Shown: positions 53,796 through 62,271, counted from the first letter of the stretch. The stretch: 64,000 nt of DNA from Paraburkholderia panacisoli (GCF_008369935.1 NZ_VTUZ01000005.1:310001-374000); one strand, 5' to 3'. The notes: a model not told the origin generated them from the letters alone. A program made the numbers and translations.

Positions 53796-54962
53796 TTGTC
53801 CCGTTCCATTGCCCTTCGCTGGCTTGCCAGCTTTATTCCAGCACCGGTTACCGTCAAATGGCAGGAGCGCGCGCGCTCGTGTCTCGGTGCGCTGCTGGGG
53901 ATCGCCTTCACTGGCGGCTCGATGTTTCTGCTGCTCGGGCCGGCGGCGAACATTCCGCTGCTGGTCGCGCCAATGGGCGCTTCCGCCGTGCTGCTGTTCG
54001 CCGTGCCCGCGAGTCCGCTAGCGCAGCCGTGGTCAATCATCGGCGGCAATCTCGTGTCCGCGACGATCGGCGTGACCTGCGCCAGTGCGATCGCTGATCC
54101 GACCCTCGCGGCTGCGTTAGCGGTCGCACTATCCATCTGCGGAATGTTCACGCTTCGCTGCGTTCATCCGCCCTCGGGCGCGGTGGCATTGACAGCGGTG
54201 CTGGGCGGACCCGCCATCCATGCGCTCGGCTACCGGTTCGTGCTGGAGCCGATTGCGATCCAGTCGGCCGCGCTGCTTGCCGCGGCGCTCGCCTACCACG
54301 CCGCCACCGGCCATCGCTACCCGCACAGCGGGCTCCTGAGCCGCGGCACAACCGCCAATGCGGCCGACGACGCGTCGCGCGCAGGCTTTACGCGCGCGGA
54401 CCTCGAAGCCGTTCTGAAGCGTCGCAGCGAAATGCTGGACATCGACCCGGACGACCTCGAATCGCTGCTGCGCGAGACGCAGCTTCAGGCCTTCTCGCGC
54501 AGCTTCAACGAACTGAGTTGCGCGGACATCATGTCCCGCCACGTGATATCGGTCTCCGCGACCACGCGTGCAACAGTGGCGTGGGGCCTGCTCAAGCGCA
54601 ACAAGGTGAAGGCGCTCCCCGTCACGGACGCCGACCGGAATCTGATCGGCATCGTGACGCGGGCCGACCTCGTCGATAAGCGGGTTTTCGGGCAGTTCCT
54701 GCCCTTCGCCACTCGCCTCGACGGCTGGCTTCGCGGCGATGCGCTGCGCGCGCCGACCGTCGGCAGCGTGATGAACACCGAGGTGTGCACCACCAGCGCC
54801 ACGGCGCCGATCACCGACCTCGTGCCGCTGTTCGCGCATCACGGCCACCACCATATCCCGGTGCTCAACGCATCCGGGCATCTGATCGGCATGATTACGC
54901 AGGTGGACCTGATTGCCGGTCTCTACCGGCAGACCGTGCTCAAAGCGCAAAAGGCAGCATAG
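53796..54962 (+). CDS. HPP-domain membrane protein with two CBS domains
   Basis: A 388-residue protein, starting at a TTG (53796) because no in-frame ATG lies further upstream; this start is uncertain. Four membrane helices (about 25-165) include the HPP motif CVHPPSGAVALTAVLGGP. A cytoplasmic linker follows. Two CBS modules complete it: DIMSRHVISVSATTRATVAW to LIGIVTRADLV, and SVMNTEVCTTSATAPITDLV to LIGMITQVDLI. CBS pairs usually bind adenosine nucleotides and gate or sense. HPP proteins are associated with nitrite transport in some bacteria. Palindrome site 5 precedes it and the MarR gene follows. Confidence 0.85.
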   Translation: MSRSIALRWLASFIPAPVTVKWQERARSCLGALLGIAFTGGSMFLLLGPAANIPLLVAPMGASAVLLFAVPASPLAQPWSIIGGNLVSATIGVTCASAIADPTLAAALAVALSICGMFTLRCVHPPSGAVALTAVLGGPAIHALGYRFVLEPIAIQSAALLAAALAYHAATGHRYPHSGLLSRGTTANAADDASRAGFTRADLEAVLKRRSEMLDIDPDDLESLLRETQLQAFSRSFNELSCADIMSRHVISVSATTRATVAWGLLKRNKVKALPVTDADRNLIGIVTRADLVDKRVFGQFLPFATRLDGWLRGDALRAPTVGSVMNTEVCTTSATAPITDLVPLFAHHGHHHIPVLNASGHLIGMITQVDLIAGLYRQTVLKAQKAA

Positions 54963-54999
54963 CGACACGAGCATCGCCTGCCCCGTGCGATGAAACAAT

Positions 55000-55016
55000 A
55001 CATCACCATGTGATAT
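55000..55016. promoter_or_regulatory. MarR-type palindrome, site 6
   Basis: ACATCACCATGTGATAT, one mismatch from the consensus, 33 bases before the MarR start. It is placed for autoregulation. Confidence 0.75.
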
Positions 55017-55048
55017 ATTGATCGTTTATTCGCATTGGCAGGTACCCA

Positions 55049-55465
55049 ATGAAAGTACGGACTCGCGGACTGACCAAAGCCGACTTCGAGCAACTGTCGG
55101 AGTTTCGCTACCAGATGCGGCGCTTCGAACGGTTCTCCGAGCAGGCCGCGCAGAGCGAAGGCATTACGCCGTTGCAGTATCTGCTGCTGCTGCACATCAA
55201 GGGATATCCGGAGCGCGACTGGGCCACCGTCGGCGAGCTGGCGGAGCGGCTTCAGTCCCAGCATCACGGCGTCGTCGCGCTGGTGTCGCGCTGCGAAGCG
55301 CTGAGTCTCGTGCGCCGCCAGGTCAGCGAAACCGATCGCCGCCAGGTGGAAGTCCACCTCGAAAAAGCCGGCGAGCGAGTGCTCGCGCGACTGGCGGAAT
55401 TGCACCGCGCCGAATTGAAATCGCTAGAAGGCGCTTTCCAGATTCCACAGATCGACTTCGACTAA
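55049..55465 (+). CDS. MarR-family transcriptional regulator
   Basis: 138 residues with the winged-helix pattern of MarR: ALQS-type start helix (LSEFRYQMRRFERFSEQAAQ), EGITPLQYLLLLHIKG, and recognition helix TVGELAERLQSQHHGVVALV. The wing is LVRRQVSETDRRQVEVHLEK, and dimer helices lie at both ends. Two bases separate it from the ClC gene, so they are co-transcribed. A palindrome lies in its promoter and five related ones lie in neighbouring promoters. It is the obvious candidate to bind them. The ligand is unknown. Confidence 0.92.
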   Translation: MKVRTRGLTKADFEQLSEFRYQMRRFERFSEQAAQSEGITPLQYLLLLHIKGYPERDWATVGELAERLQSQHHGVVALVSRCEALSLVRRQVSETDRRQVEVHLEKAGERVLARLAELHRAELKSLEGAFQIPQIDFD

Positions 55466-55467
55466 CC

Positions 55468-57267
55468 ATGAGCATGAATTCCCATAAGCGTGATTTTTCG
55501 GCCAACGCCCGGCTGCCCGGCATTTTTGCGCTAGCGGCGTGCATCGGGGTGGTCAGCACGCTTGCCGCATTCGTATTGCTGAACCTGATCCGTCTATTCA
55601 CCAATCTGTTCTTCTTCGGCGCGCTGTCGTTTGCCGACCGTTCGCCCGCCGGCAACACGCTCGGCCTGTGGGTCATCGGTGTGCCGGTGATCGGCGGGCT
55701 GATCGTCGGCCTGATGGCGCGCTACGGCTCCGAGAAGATTCGCGGACACGGCATTCCCGAGGCGATCGAAGCGATCCTGTTCGGCAAAAGCAAAATGTCG
55801 CCGAAGGTCGCAGTGCTCAAGCCGCTGTCGTCCGGCATCGTGATCGGCAGCGGCGGGCCGTTCGGCGCGGAAGGCCCGATCATCATGACGGGCGGCGCAC
55901 TCGGCTCGTTGATCGCGCAATGCGTGAAGGTCACGTCGGCGGAACGCAAGACCTTGCTGGTGGCAGGCGCCGCCGCGGGTATGACCGCGGTGTTCGGCAC
56001 GCCGGTGGCGGCCGTGCTGCTCGCTGTCGAACTTTTGCTGTTCGAGTGGCGGCCCCGTAGTTTCCTGCCGGTCGCGGTGGCCTGCGCGGTCGCCGGTTTC
56101 GCCCGCGCGCTGTTCTTCGGCGCAGGCCCGCTGTTCCCGCTCCAAACCGCCGCGCCCGATGGCTGGTCGCTGATTTCTTGCGTAATCGCCGGATTGTTGT
56201 CGGGCGCGCTCGCGTCCGGACTTTCCGCGGCGCTGTACAAAACGGAAGACCTGTTCGGCAAACTGCCGATTCACTGGATGTGGTGGCCGGCTCTGGGCGG
56301 CATCGTGGTCGGCATCGGCGGCTGGCTCGAACCGCGCGCTCTCGGCGTCGGTTACGACGTGATCGGCGATCTGCTGCATCAGCACATCGTGTTGCAGGCC
56401 GCGCTTGTGCTGCTGGCCGTGAAGGCCGTCATGTGGGTGGTCGCACTCGGCTCCGGCACCTCCGGCGGCGTTCTCGCGCCGCTGCTGATGCTCGGCGCCG
56501 GGCTCGGCACCGTCCTCGCGCACTGGCTGCCGGGCAATCAGCCGGCCTTGTGGCCGCTCGTCTGCATGGCCGCCACGCTCGGCGCGACGCTCGGCGCACC
56601 GCTGACCGCCATCGTGTTCGCTTTCGGCCTGACCCACGACGGCAATGCGCTGCTGCCGCTGCTCACCGCGACGCTGATCGCTCACGGCTTCTCGACGGTG
56701 GTGATGCGCCGGTCGATCATGACCGAGAAGATCGCGCGCCGCGGCTATCACATCTATCGCGAGTACGGCGTCGATCCGCTCGAACGTCATTACGTCGACG
56801 AAGTGATGACGGCCTCTGTCGAATCGATCGACGCCGGCTTGACCATCGCCGACGCGCAATACACGTTTTTCGGCGCGAACCAGGTGCGTCGTGCGTATCC
56901 CGTGGTCTGCGACGGCGCGGTGCTCGGCGTGGCCGACCGCGCGTTGCTCGACCGGTTCTGTAGCGCTGATGGAGTCGACAAACGCAGCGCGTATCTGGCC
57001 GACGTGTTCGACCAGACCGCGCCCGCCTACGCGTTGCCGTCCGAAACGTGCCGGCTCGTCGCGACGCGGCTGGCGGTGCACAATCTCGAGCGCTTGCCCG
57101 TGGTGGCCGACCGCAAGACCATGCGTCTCGTCGGGATCGTGTCGCGCAGCGATCTGGTGAAACCGTCGCTCAGCCACTTCGAAGAAGAACACAAGCGCGA
57201 GCGTTTCCGGCGTTTGGCGCCGTCGCTCGGCAAGCGGCGCTTTGCGCCGGCTCGCAAGACCGGCTGA
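55468..57267 (+). CDS. ClC-family chloride channel/transporter with C-terminal CBS domains
   Basis: A 599-residue membrane protein from ATG 55468. ClC filter motifs: GIVIGSGGPFGAEGPIIMTG with its gating Glu, TAVFGTPVAAVLLAVELLLF, then GSGTSGGVLAPLLMLGAGLG and LGATLGAPLTAIVFAF. CBS sequences follow from about 445 (VDEVMTASVESIDAGLTIAD; LVATRLAVHNLERLPVVADR to LVGIVSRSDLV). The absence of the proton Glu could not be judged. It carries chloride or a related anion; CBS domains suggest nucleotide control. A broken paralogue lies at 51.4-51.9 kb. Confidence 0.92.
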   Translation: MSMNSHKRDFSANARLPGIFALAACIGVVSTLAAFVLLNLIRLFTNLFFFGALSFADRSPAGNTLGLWVIGVPVIGGLIVGLMARYGSEKIRGHGIPEAIEAILFGKSKMSPKVAVLKPLSSGIVIGSGGPFGAEGPIIMTGGALGSLIAQCVKVTSAERKTLLVAGAAAGMTAVFGTPVAAVLLAVELLLFEWRPRSFLPVAVACAVAGFARALFFGAGPLFPLQTAAPDGWSLISCVIAGLLSGALASGLSAALYKTEDLFGKLPIHWMWWPALGGIVVGIGGWLEPRALGVGYDVIGDLLHQHIVLQAALVLLAVKAVMWVVALGSGTSGGVLAPLLMLGAGLGTVLAHWLPGNQPALWPLVCMAATLGATLGAPLTAIVFAFGLTHDGNALLPLLTATLIAHGFSTVVMRRSIMTEKIARRGYHIYREYGVDPLERHYVDEVMTASVESIDAGLTIADAQYTFFGANQVRRAYPVVCDGAVLGVADRALLDRFCSADGVDKRSAYLADVFDQTAPAYALPSETCRLVATRLAVHNLERLPVVADRKTMRLVGIVSRSDLVKPSLSHFEEEHKRERFRRLAPSLGKRRFAPARKTG

Positions 57268-57337
57268 ACATGACGAGGCGGTCGCGGTGGTAGAAGCCGA
57301 TTGCCGTTTCCACCTCGTCTGTTTTGCGCAGCGCGCG

Positions 57338-57745
57338 CTATTTGCCCGCGCCGCGCTCGATGACGCAACTCAGCACGAGTGTGTCGCCCCGCGTGGCTTC
57401 GGGGCTGAGAGCGGCGGTGTGAAAGTCCGCGTGATCGCAACGCCATTCGGCCACAAAGCCACTTCTGCATTTCGCCGCCGGCCGGCTCCTGAGCGGCTCG
57501 CGTGGCGCGTACTCGCAGGTCATCAGGCCATCGCACCGACGCGCGATGTCACGCGTTTCGTTGCCGTGCGTCGCTCCACAGTTCTGGCCGTAACTGCCCG
57601 ATACGATCTGGATCGTTCGCACTTGCCCTTCTGACGCTCCCGCATTCGTCGCCAGAAAGAAGACGGCCAGCATCGCCGATACGCAGCGAATGCTGCCGCT
57701 AACGAGAGCCGGTCTTGCACTCCAACAGGCAGGCGCTTCAGTCAC
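57338..57745 (-). CDS. exported protein with a lectin-like cysteine pattern
   Basis: About 135 residues from GTG 57745, which has AAGGAGG 5 bases upstream; the ATG at 57760 does not. A signal segment CVSAMLAVFFLATNAGAS is followed by TIQIVSGSYGQNCGATHGNE, then ARRCDGLMTCEYAP and CRSGFVAEWRCDHADF. The spacing (SYG.NC...GN.T..I...C.G...C.Y...C...F...WRC) resembles the SUEL/galactose-binding lectin fold. I offer this as a fold suggestion only. It lies 36 bases after the sigma factor gene and may be its target. Confidence 0.6.
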   Translation of the reverse strand: MTEAPACWSARPALVSGSIRCVSAMLAVFFLATNAGASEGQVRTIQIVSGSYGQNCGATHGNETRDIARRCDGLMTCEYAPREPLRSRPAAKCRSGFVAEWRCDHADFHTAALSPEATRGDTLVLSCVIERGAGK

Positions 57746-57781
57746 AGTGCCTCCTTCCATTCACGCAACGAATCTAACTCG

Positions 57782-58489
57782 CTAACGGCAGCCGCCGCTG
57801 TCCCGCTCGCCAGCTATACGCGCCAGCACGCCGGCCACCACCCGGTCGCACTGCGCGCCGCCGAACTCGAACAGATCCCGCTCGATCAGATCCGCTTCCT
57901 GAACCAGCGCTTCGCGCAACAGATTCCTCGCGCGAAAATGCCGGCTGCGCACGGTGGCCTCCGGAATCGCGAGACACTGCGCGGTTTCCTCGATGCTCAT
58001 TTCCTCGACCGAACGCAGCACGAAGACGACACGGAAAACATCGGGCAACTCGTCCAGCTTGCGTTCGAGCAACGCACGCAATTCCGTGCGCGCGGCCGCC
58101 CTGTCCGGAGAATTCGAATCGTCTGCGTTCATGGCGTCGATATCGATATGAGTACCCGGGTCCACCATTGGGATCACGTTCTGGCGCCGTGTCTCGCGGC
58201 GCAAACGGGCAAAGCACTCATTGAGCACCAGCCGCGACAGCCAGGTGAGCAGCGCGGAGTCCCCACGGAACTGGCTGATTGATCGATACGCGGACAGATA
58301 CGCTTCCTGCAATGCGTCTTCCGCCTCGGCGTCGTTGTGAAGCGTAGCGCGCGCGAGACGATACAGCCGCCGGTTGTGCCGGCGCATCAGCAGTTCGAAT
58401 GCGCTTCGGTCTCCGGCGGCGACACGGCGCACGATCGACAGATCATCGATCGTGGCAGGCGCCAACTGTGTTACCGCGCTGTGCGTCAT
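57782..58489 (-). CDS. ECF-type RNA polymerase sigma factor
   Basis: A 235-residue sigma-70-family protein started at ATG 58489. Region 2: AAGDRSAFELLMRRHNRRLY, AEAEDALQEAYLSAYRSISQ, FRGDSALLTWLSRLVLNECF. Region 4: LDELPDVFRVVFVLRSVEEM, SIEETAQCLAIPEATVRSRH, FRARNLLRE. A 25-residue tail with one cysteine follows. No anti-sigma gene is adjacent, which is unusual for the group. The order DUF4142, cupredoxin, sigma factor, lectin-like protein on one strand suggests one unit. Confidence 0.92.
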   Translation of the reverse strand: MTHSAVTQLAPATIDDLSIVRRVAAGDRSAFELLMRRHNRRLYRLARATLHNDAEAEDALQEAYLSAYRSISQFRGDSALLTWLSRLVLNECFARLRRETRRQNVIPMVDPGTHIDIDAMNADDSNSPDRAAARTELRALLERKLDELPDVFRVVFVLRSVEEMSIEETAQCLAIPEATVRSRHFRARNLLREALVQEADLIERDLFEFGGAQCDRVVAGVLARIAGERDSGGCR

Positions 58490-58509
58490 GGAGCGCTCGT
58501 CAAGTTGTG

Positions 58510-58887
58510 TCACCGGACATTCAGTGTGCCGCGCATCGTCGGGTGGAAGTTGCATAGGTAAGGATAGCTCCCCGCTCTGCCGGCGACAAAACTCCAGGAC
58601 GCGTTCGGCGCGATGCTGCCCGAATCGAACGCCTTCGCGCTCGAACTCGCCGTATGAGCGAACAGGTCCTTGTTCACCCACTCGACGCGATCGCCCCGCT
58701 TCACCGTCAGCGTCGGCGGATTGAAGCGCATCTGCTCGATGACAACCTGGTACGTGAGCGGCGCAGCGCAGGCATGGGCGGACGGTAGCGCCCCGAGGGC
58801 CGCACCGAGCACGACGGCCAGCGAGCAGCCCCGCGCGCGCACGTTGCGCCCAGGCATTGCACCCATGCCGCGCCTAATCTCAGCCAT
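58510..58887 (-). CDS. exported cupredoxin (plastocyanin-like copper protein)
   Basis: About 125 residues from ATG 58887, which overlaps the end of the DUF4142 gene by 8 bases. Signal helix CSLAVVLGAALGALPSAHAC. The copper site is as in plastocyanins: His in DLFAHTASS, then Cys, His and Met in PYLCNFHPTMRGTLNV. VKRGDRVEWVNKD is the usual preceding strand. It may carry electrons or bind copper in the periplasm. Its own end lies 21 bases before the sigma factor gene start. Confidence 0.85.
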   Translation of the reverse strand: MAEIRRGMGAMPGRNVRARGCSLAVVLGAALGALPSAHACAAPLTYQVVIEQMRFNPPTLTVKRGDRVEWVNKDLFAHTASSSAKAFDSGSIAPNASWSFVAGRAGSYPYLCNFHPTMRGTLNVR

Positions 58888-59413
58888 TGCTCTTGCCCAG
58901 CTCAGCCTGCAGCTGCTTCGCATGATCGAGATGCGCGACAAAGGCCGGCCGCACCTTGACCAGAAGCGCTTTCAACTCTTCGTTTTGAGCACTCGGGATC
59001 AAGGTCTTGTCGAGCGCATCCAGCACGCTCTCGTGATAGGCCACTTCGTGATCGATATACGCCCGATCGAAAGCCATGCCCTTGAGCGTCTTCAGGTTGG
59101 CGAGATTTGCGTCGCCACCTTGCTTGAGGCTTTGACTCGTCGAGTTGGGCTCCGGCGTCACGCCCAGTTTGTGCACGAGATCGGTGGCGGCCTTGTTGAC
59201 GCCGCTGTGGTCGGTGATCATCAGCTGCGCAAACGCTTTGACGTCCTTCGATCGGGTCTTCGACTCCGCCAGCTTGCCCGCGTCGATATCGACCTGATTG
59301 GCGGTGACCACGATCGCCGCGATCTGAGGATCGGTGGGACCGCCGCTCTGTGCGTAGCCGGTGAAGCTCGCGAGAGTCAGTACCCCGAACAACGTAACGC
59401 TGATCCATTTCAT
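58880..59413 (-). CDS. exported DUF4142 protein
   Basis: 177 residues: a signal peptide (MKWISVTLFGVLTLASFTGYA) and a ferritin-like four-helix DUF4142 domain. Key stretches are DPQIAAIVVTANQVDIDAGK, VKAFAQLMITDHSGVNKAAT and DRAYIDHEVAYHESVLDALD with conserved His/Glu. Metal binding is plausible but unproved. First gene of the minus-strand unit leading to the sigma factor. GGGAGA precedes the ATG. Confidence 0.9.
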   Translation of the reverse strand: MKWISVTLFGVLTLASFTGYAQSGGPTDPQIAAIVVTANQVDIDAGKLAESKTRSKDVKAFAQLMITDHSGVNKAATDLVHKLGVTPEPNSTSQSLKQGGDANLANLKTLKGMAFDRAYIDHEVAYHESVLDALDKTLIPSAQNEELKALLVKVRPAFVAHLDHAKQLQAELGKSNG

Positions 59414-59432
59414 GAGATGTCTCCCGGTTTAT

Positions 59433-59460
59433 CGTCGGCGCGCGCATGGACGCGCCGACG
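59433..59460. promoter_or_regulatory. 10-bp inverted repeat in the DUF4142 leader
   Basis: CGTCGGCGCG (59433-59442) and CGCGCCGACG (59451-59460) pair perfectly around an 8-base loop, 20-47 bases before the DUF4142 start. It could be a leader hairpin or an operator; no T-run follows. Confidence 0.5.
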
Positions 59461-59703
59461 CAGTCCAGATCCGATACGACCGTTGATATGGACTTAGATG
59501 TCACCGGGAAGAGCCCTGTTTCCACTCGCGGCGCGGATTCGGGCAGGTTCGTGGAAATTCGTACGAGTGGCGGCGGATGCACGGCCGTCCGCTATGGGCT
59601 CGGGTAGCGGACGTTATTGCGTTGACCGGATGCCCGCAGGGTCAAGCGCATTCATTCGCGGCGTGCCGAAGAGAACCGGCCCGCGAGAAGATTCGCGGAC
59701 GGC

Positions 59704-60474
59704 TCAGCCGCCCGACTTCGGCAGCCACGTGAGCGGGTCCACCGGCTGGCCGTTCTGGCGGACCTCGAACTGGATCGAAGCCACGCCGCGGCTATCCACC
59801 CCGACCTCGCCGATGGTTTGCCCTTGCGCGACCGCGTCGCCTTCCTTCACGAGCAGCGCGCTGTTCTGGCCGTAAGCGGTGATCAGCGAGTCGTCGTGCT
59901 TGATGATGATGAGCGGACCATACGCTTCGATACCGGAGCCCGCATAGACTACCCGGCCGGTTGCCGCGGCCTTGACCGGATCGCCCGGGCGGCCGCCGAT
60001 CACGATGCCGTTCGACTTGCCGGGCGCGAACGCTTTCAGGATCGGTCCGCGCAACGGCCATTGCAGCACGCCCTGCTGCGGGCCGGCGGATGCCGTTGGC
60101 GCAGCGGGTGCCGCGCCTGGCGCGCCCGGCGCGACGTTGACCGGCGGCGTCACCACGCTGCCGGAGGCCATCGGCGGAGAGACGCGCAGCACCTGCCCGG
60201 GGTTGACGGGCGAGTTGACCGCGAGGCCATTCCACGCGGCGATTTCCTGCGGCTTGCGGCCATACGCCGACGCGATCCCGCCGAGCGTGTCGCCCGGATT
60301 GACCCGATAGAAACCGGCGGGAACCGGGACCGTGCCGAGGGTGGTCGGGCCAGCCGGCGCATTGCTGTAGAACGGCGTGCTCTCCCAAGGCATCGTCGTG
60401 CAGCCACTGAACATCACGCCGAGCGCGGCGGCTGTCAGAAGCCGCGTCCCCGTCAATTGCCATCGTTTTGTCAT
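59704..60474 (-). CDS. NlpD-like lipoprotein: LysM plus degenerate M23 domain
   Basis: A 256-residue outer-membrane lipoprotein from ATG 60474 (lipobox VMFSGCTT). LysM is about 54-98 (FYRVNPGDTLGGIASAYGRK, then IAAWNGLAVNSPVNPGQVLR). A Pro/Ala linker follows, then an M23-like fold (LQWPLRGPILKAF to the end). The zinc and catalytic residues are lost: NGIVIGGR stands where active enzymes have a His/Asp-containing strand, AYGQNS replaces AYxHN, and IQFEVR replaces LHFEIR. This is the hallmark of NlpD/EnvC-type activators of amidases, not of an active peptidase. It should bind peptidoglycan at the division site. Confidence 0.88.
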   Translation of the reverse strand: MTKRWQLTGTRLLTAAALGVMFSGCTTMPWESTPFYSNAPAGPTTLGTVPVPAGFYRVNPGDTLGGIASAYGRKPQEIAAWNGLAVNSPVNPGQVLRVSPPMASGSVVTPPVNVAPGAPGAAPAAPTASAGPQQGVLQWPLRGPILKAFAPGKSNGIVIGGRPGDPVKAAATGRVVYAGSGIEAYGPLIIIKHDDSLITAYGQNSALLVKEGDAVAQGQTIGEVGVDSRGVASIQFEVRQNGQPVDPLTWLPKSGG

Positions 60475-60641
60475 GGGATTGTCCTCGACACTTGTTTCAA
60501 TCGGATTCACTCGATGCCCAAGCATTCGCCGTGCCACCGGTCTCGCGAGCGCCGTCGCGGTCGCGGCATTGGCGTCCTCCATTATGCCGCCACCCGCGCG
60601 AGCATCGACGTCGGCCCGGCAGCAAAGCAGGCCGCAGCCGC

Positions 60642-60953
60642 TCAGACACTGCCTTGCGCTTCAACCACCAGAATGCGCGCCGCGCCGATCGGATGAGCTA
60701 CGTGCTCGGTGCCCACCGAAGCGTAGAACACATCCCCCGTTTCAAGAATCGTAGACCGTTCCACTCCGTCCTCGCGATAGCGCATCTCGACACGGCCATC
60801 GAGGACCGCGAACACTTCCTCGCCATCGTTGACATGCCACTTGTACGGCTGATCGGTCCAGTGCAAACGCGTGGTGATGCCGCCCATGTTGGCGATATCG
60901 AGCGCGCCCCAGGGACGCGTCGCGGTAAAGGTCTTGCTGCGAATGATCTTCAT
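60642..60953 (-). CDS. small single-domain cupin protein
   Basis: 103 residues. The cupin motifs are YKWHVNDGEEVFAVLDGRVE and ETGDVFYASVGTEHVAHPIG with metal-type His and Glu. No ribosome binding site is obvious, so the start (ATG 60953) is by frame and family length. Possible function: sugar isomerase-like or regulatory; not determined. Confidence 0.75.
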   Translation of the reverse strand: MKIIRSKTFTATRPWGALDIANMGGITTRLHWTDQPYKWHVNDGEEVFAVLDGRVEMRYREDGVERSTILETGDVFYASVGTEHVAHPIGAARILVVEAQGSV

Positions 60954-61214
60954 GACGAAAGGCAGTTGGGAACACAGAGCCGTCGGGCCATTTGCATCAC
61001 GCACGGGGCCGCACGAGCGGGCGCGCCGCGCATTCCGGCTGGCCCCATTATAGGTCTGACGGGCCGCGCGCCTTCCGCAAAGGGCAGCAGGTTTGATTTG
61101 TGTGACTATTGAAGCCTTTGAGGCCTCGCCTCCTCGCCTATACTCAGGCATGCTGCGCGGAACATACCGTCCGGAAGCGAGTCCGAAAACGCTGGATCCT
61201 GCGAGGAGTTGGGC

Positions 61215-61535
61215 ATGAACAAAGCCACCTTTCTGGCCGTGCAACTCAACGTCGACGACGTTGCGGCGTCGCCCGGTCTGGTCGAGTTGCTGAACACGCA
61301 CCTCGTTTTCGCCGCCGACGTGGCCGAAGCCGCCGACGCGCTGGTACAACTGGCCAGTATCGCGGGGCTGTCGAGCGGTGTCGAGGCGAGCGTCGAGATT
61401 CCCGCGCTGGCGATCGAGCGGCTGCGCGAAGCGCTGGACAATCTGAGCGGCTACGACGAATCCTGGCTGCTGGCGCTCGAACCGAGCCGCGCGCTCTTCG
61501 ATGACATCGGCCGGCGGCACCGCACGCTGCATTAG
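61215..61535 (+). CDS. conserved hypothetical protein, 106 aa
   Basis: Starts at ATG 61215, 6 bases after GCGAGGAG; a TTG at 61209 overlaps that site. The sequence is all-helical and acidic: TFLAVQLNVDDVAASPGLVE, VAEAADALVQLASIAG, EIPALAIERLREALDNLS and SWLLALEPSRALF. No known family. A strong terminator follows at 61578-61613. Confidence 0.65.
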   Translation: MNKATFLAVQLNVDDVAASPGLVELLNTHLVFAADVAEAADALVQLASIAGLSSGVEASVEIPALAIERLREALDNLSGYDESWLLALEPSRALFDDIGRRHRTLH

Positions 61536-61577
61536 CCCTTGCGCTCGCGGATTACCAAGGCGCCGTAGCCGTAAACG

Positions 61578-61613
61578 AAAAAACGCCATCCAGGATACCG
61601 GATGGCGTTTTTT
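61578..61613. terminator. bidirectional Rho-independent terminator
   Basis: AAAAAACGCCATCC (61578-61591) and GGATGGCGTTTTTT (61600-61613) are perfect complements with an 8-base loop, between two converging genes. Confidence 0.9.
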
Positions 61614-61665
61614 CTTGCCCGCCGCCTTGTCAGCCAGGCGGCGCTTCTAGCGGCTTCAGCGCTGC

Positions 61666-61983
61666 TTAGTTGCCGAAGTAGACCGAGTTACGGTCGTTGC
61701 CATTGATCGGACGGCCAGCTTGCGAGCTGCCGGCGATCGGTGCGCCGTAGCCGCTGTTCACGGCTTGAGCGGTGCCGTTTTGAGCATCGACACGCGCTTG
61801 CGCAGCCTGAAGATTCACCGGGTAATCGACGTGATCGCCCACCGGGTTATAGCCGGCCTTTTCCAGCTGGACCAGTTCAGCGCGCACTTGAGCGCGGGTC
61901 ACCGGCTGATTCGATTGAGCAAACGAAGCGACCGGAGCAACCAGGGCGGCGGCGACGACAACTGCAGAGATCAGGGTCTTCAT
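61666..61983 (-). CDS. DUF4148 exported protein
   Basis: 105 residues: signal peptide MKTLISAVVVAAALVAPVAS, then FAQSNQPVTRAQVRAELVQL and EKAGYNPVGDHVDYPVNLQA, the DUF4148 core, and a Gly/Asn-rich tail with VYFGN. Small exported proteins of this type are abundant in Burkholderia and often change with growth conditions. Function unknown. Confidence 0.88.
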   Translation of the reverse strand: MKTLISAVVVAAALVAPVASFAQSNQPVTRAQVRAELVQLEKAGYNPVGDHVDYPVNLQAAQARVDAQNGTAQAVNSGYGAPIAGSSQAGRPINGNDRNSVYFGN

Positions 61984-62236
61984 GATGTAAACCTCCAAAA
62001 CTTGTTTTGTAGTGCGCTTTGGGCTTGTTCTCCCGTAGCGCTTAATGGCAAGTTTAGGAGCGTTGACATCTAGGGTAAACACGTAAAACAACGAAACTCT
62101 ATTCCGATTTTCGCAATAATCGGGCGTTCAATTAAACCAGCAAGTCAACCGAAAAGCATATTTCAGCAACAATTGCCACACCCGGCTTTTAAACAGATGC
62201 ACGACCCGTCAAGCCTTATAAAAAGCGCGTGGCGGG

Positions 62237-62271
62237 CCGTCATTCAAACGCTCAGCCCGTCATTCAAACGC

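Noticed and set aside
55594..57192. 532-codon open frame on the minus strand
   Set aside because: Opposite the ClC gene with low-complexity Arg/His/Gln composition; a shadow frame.
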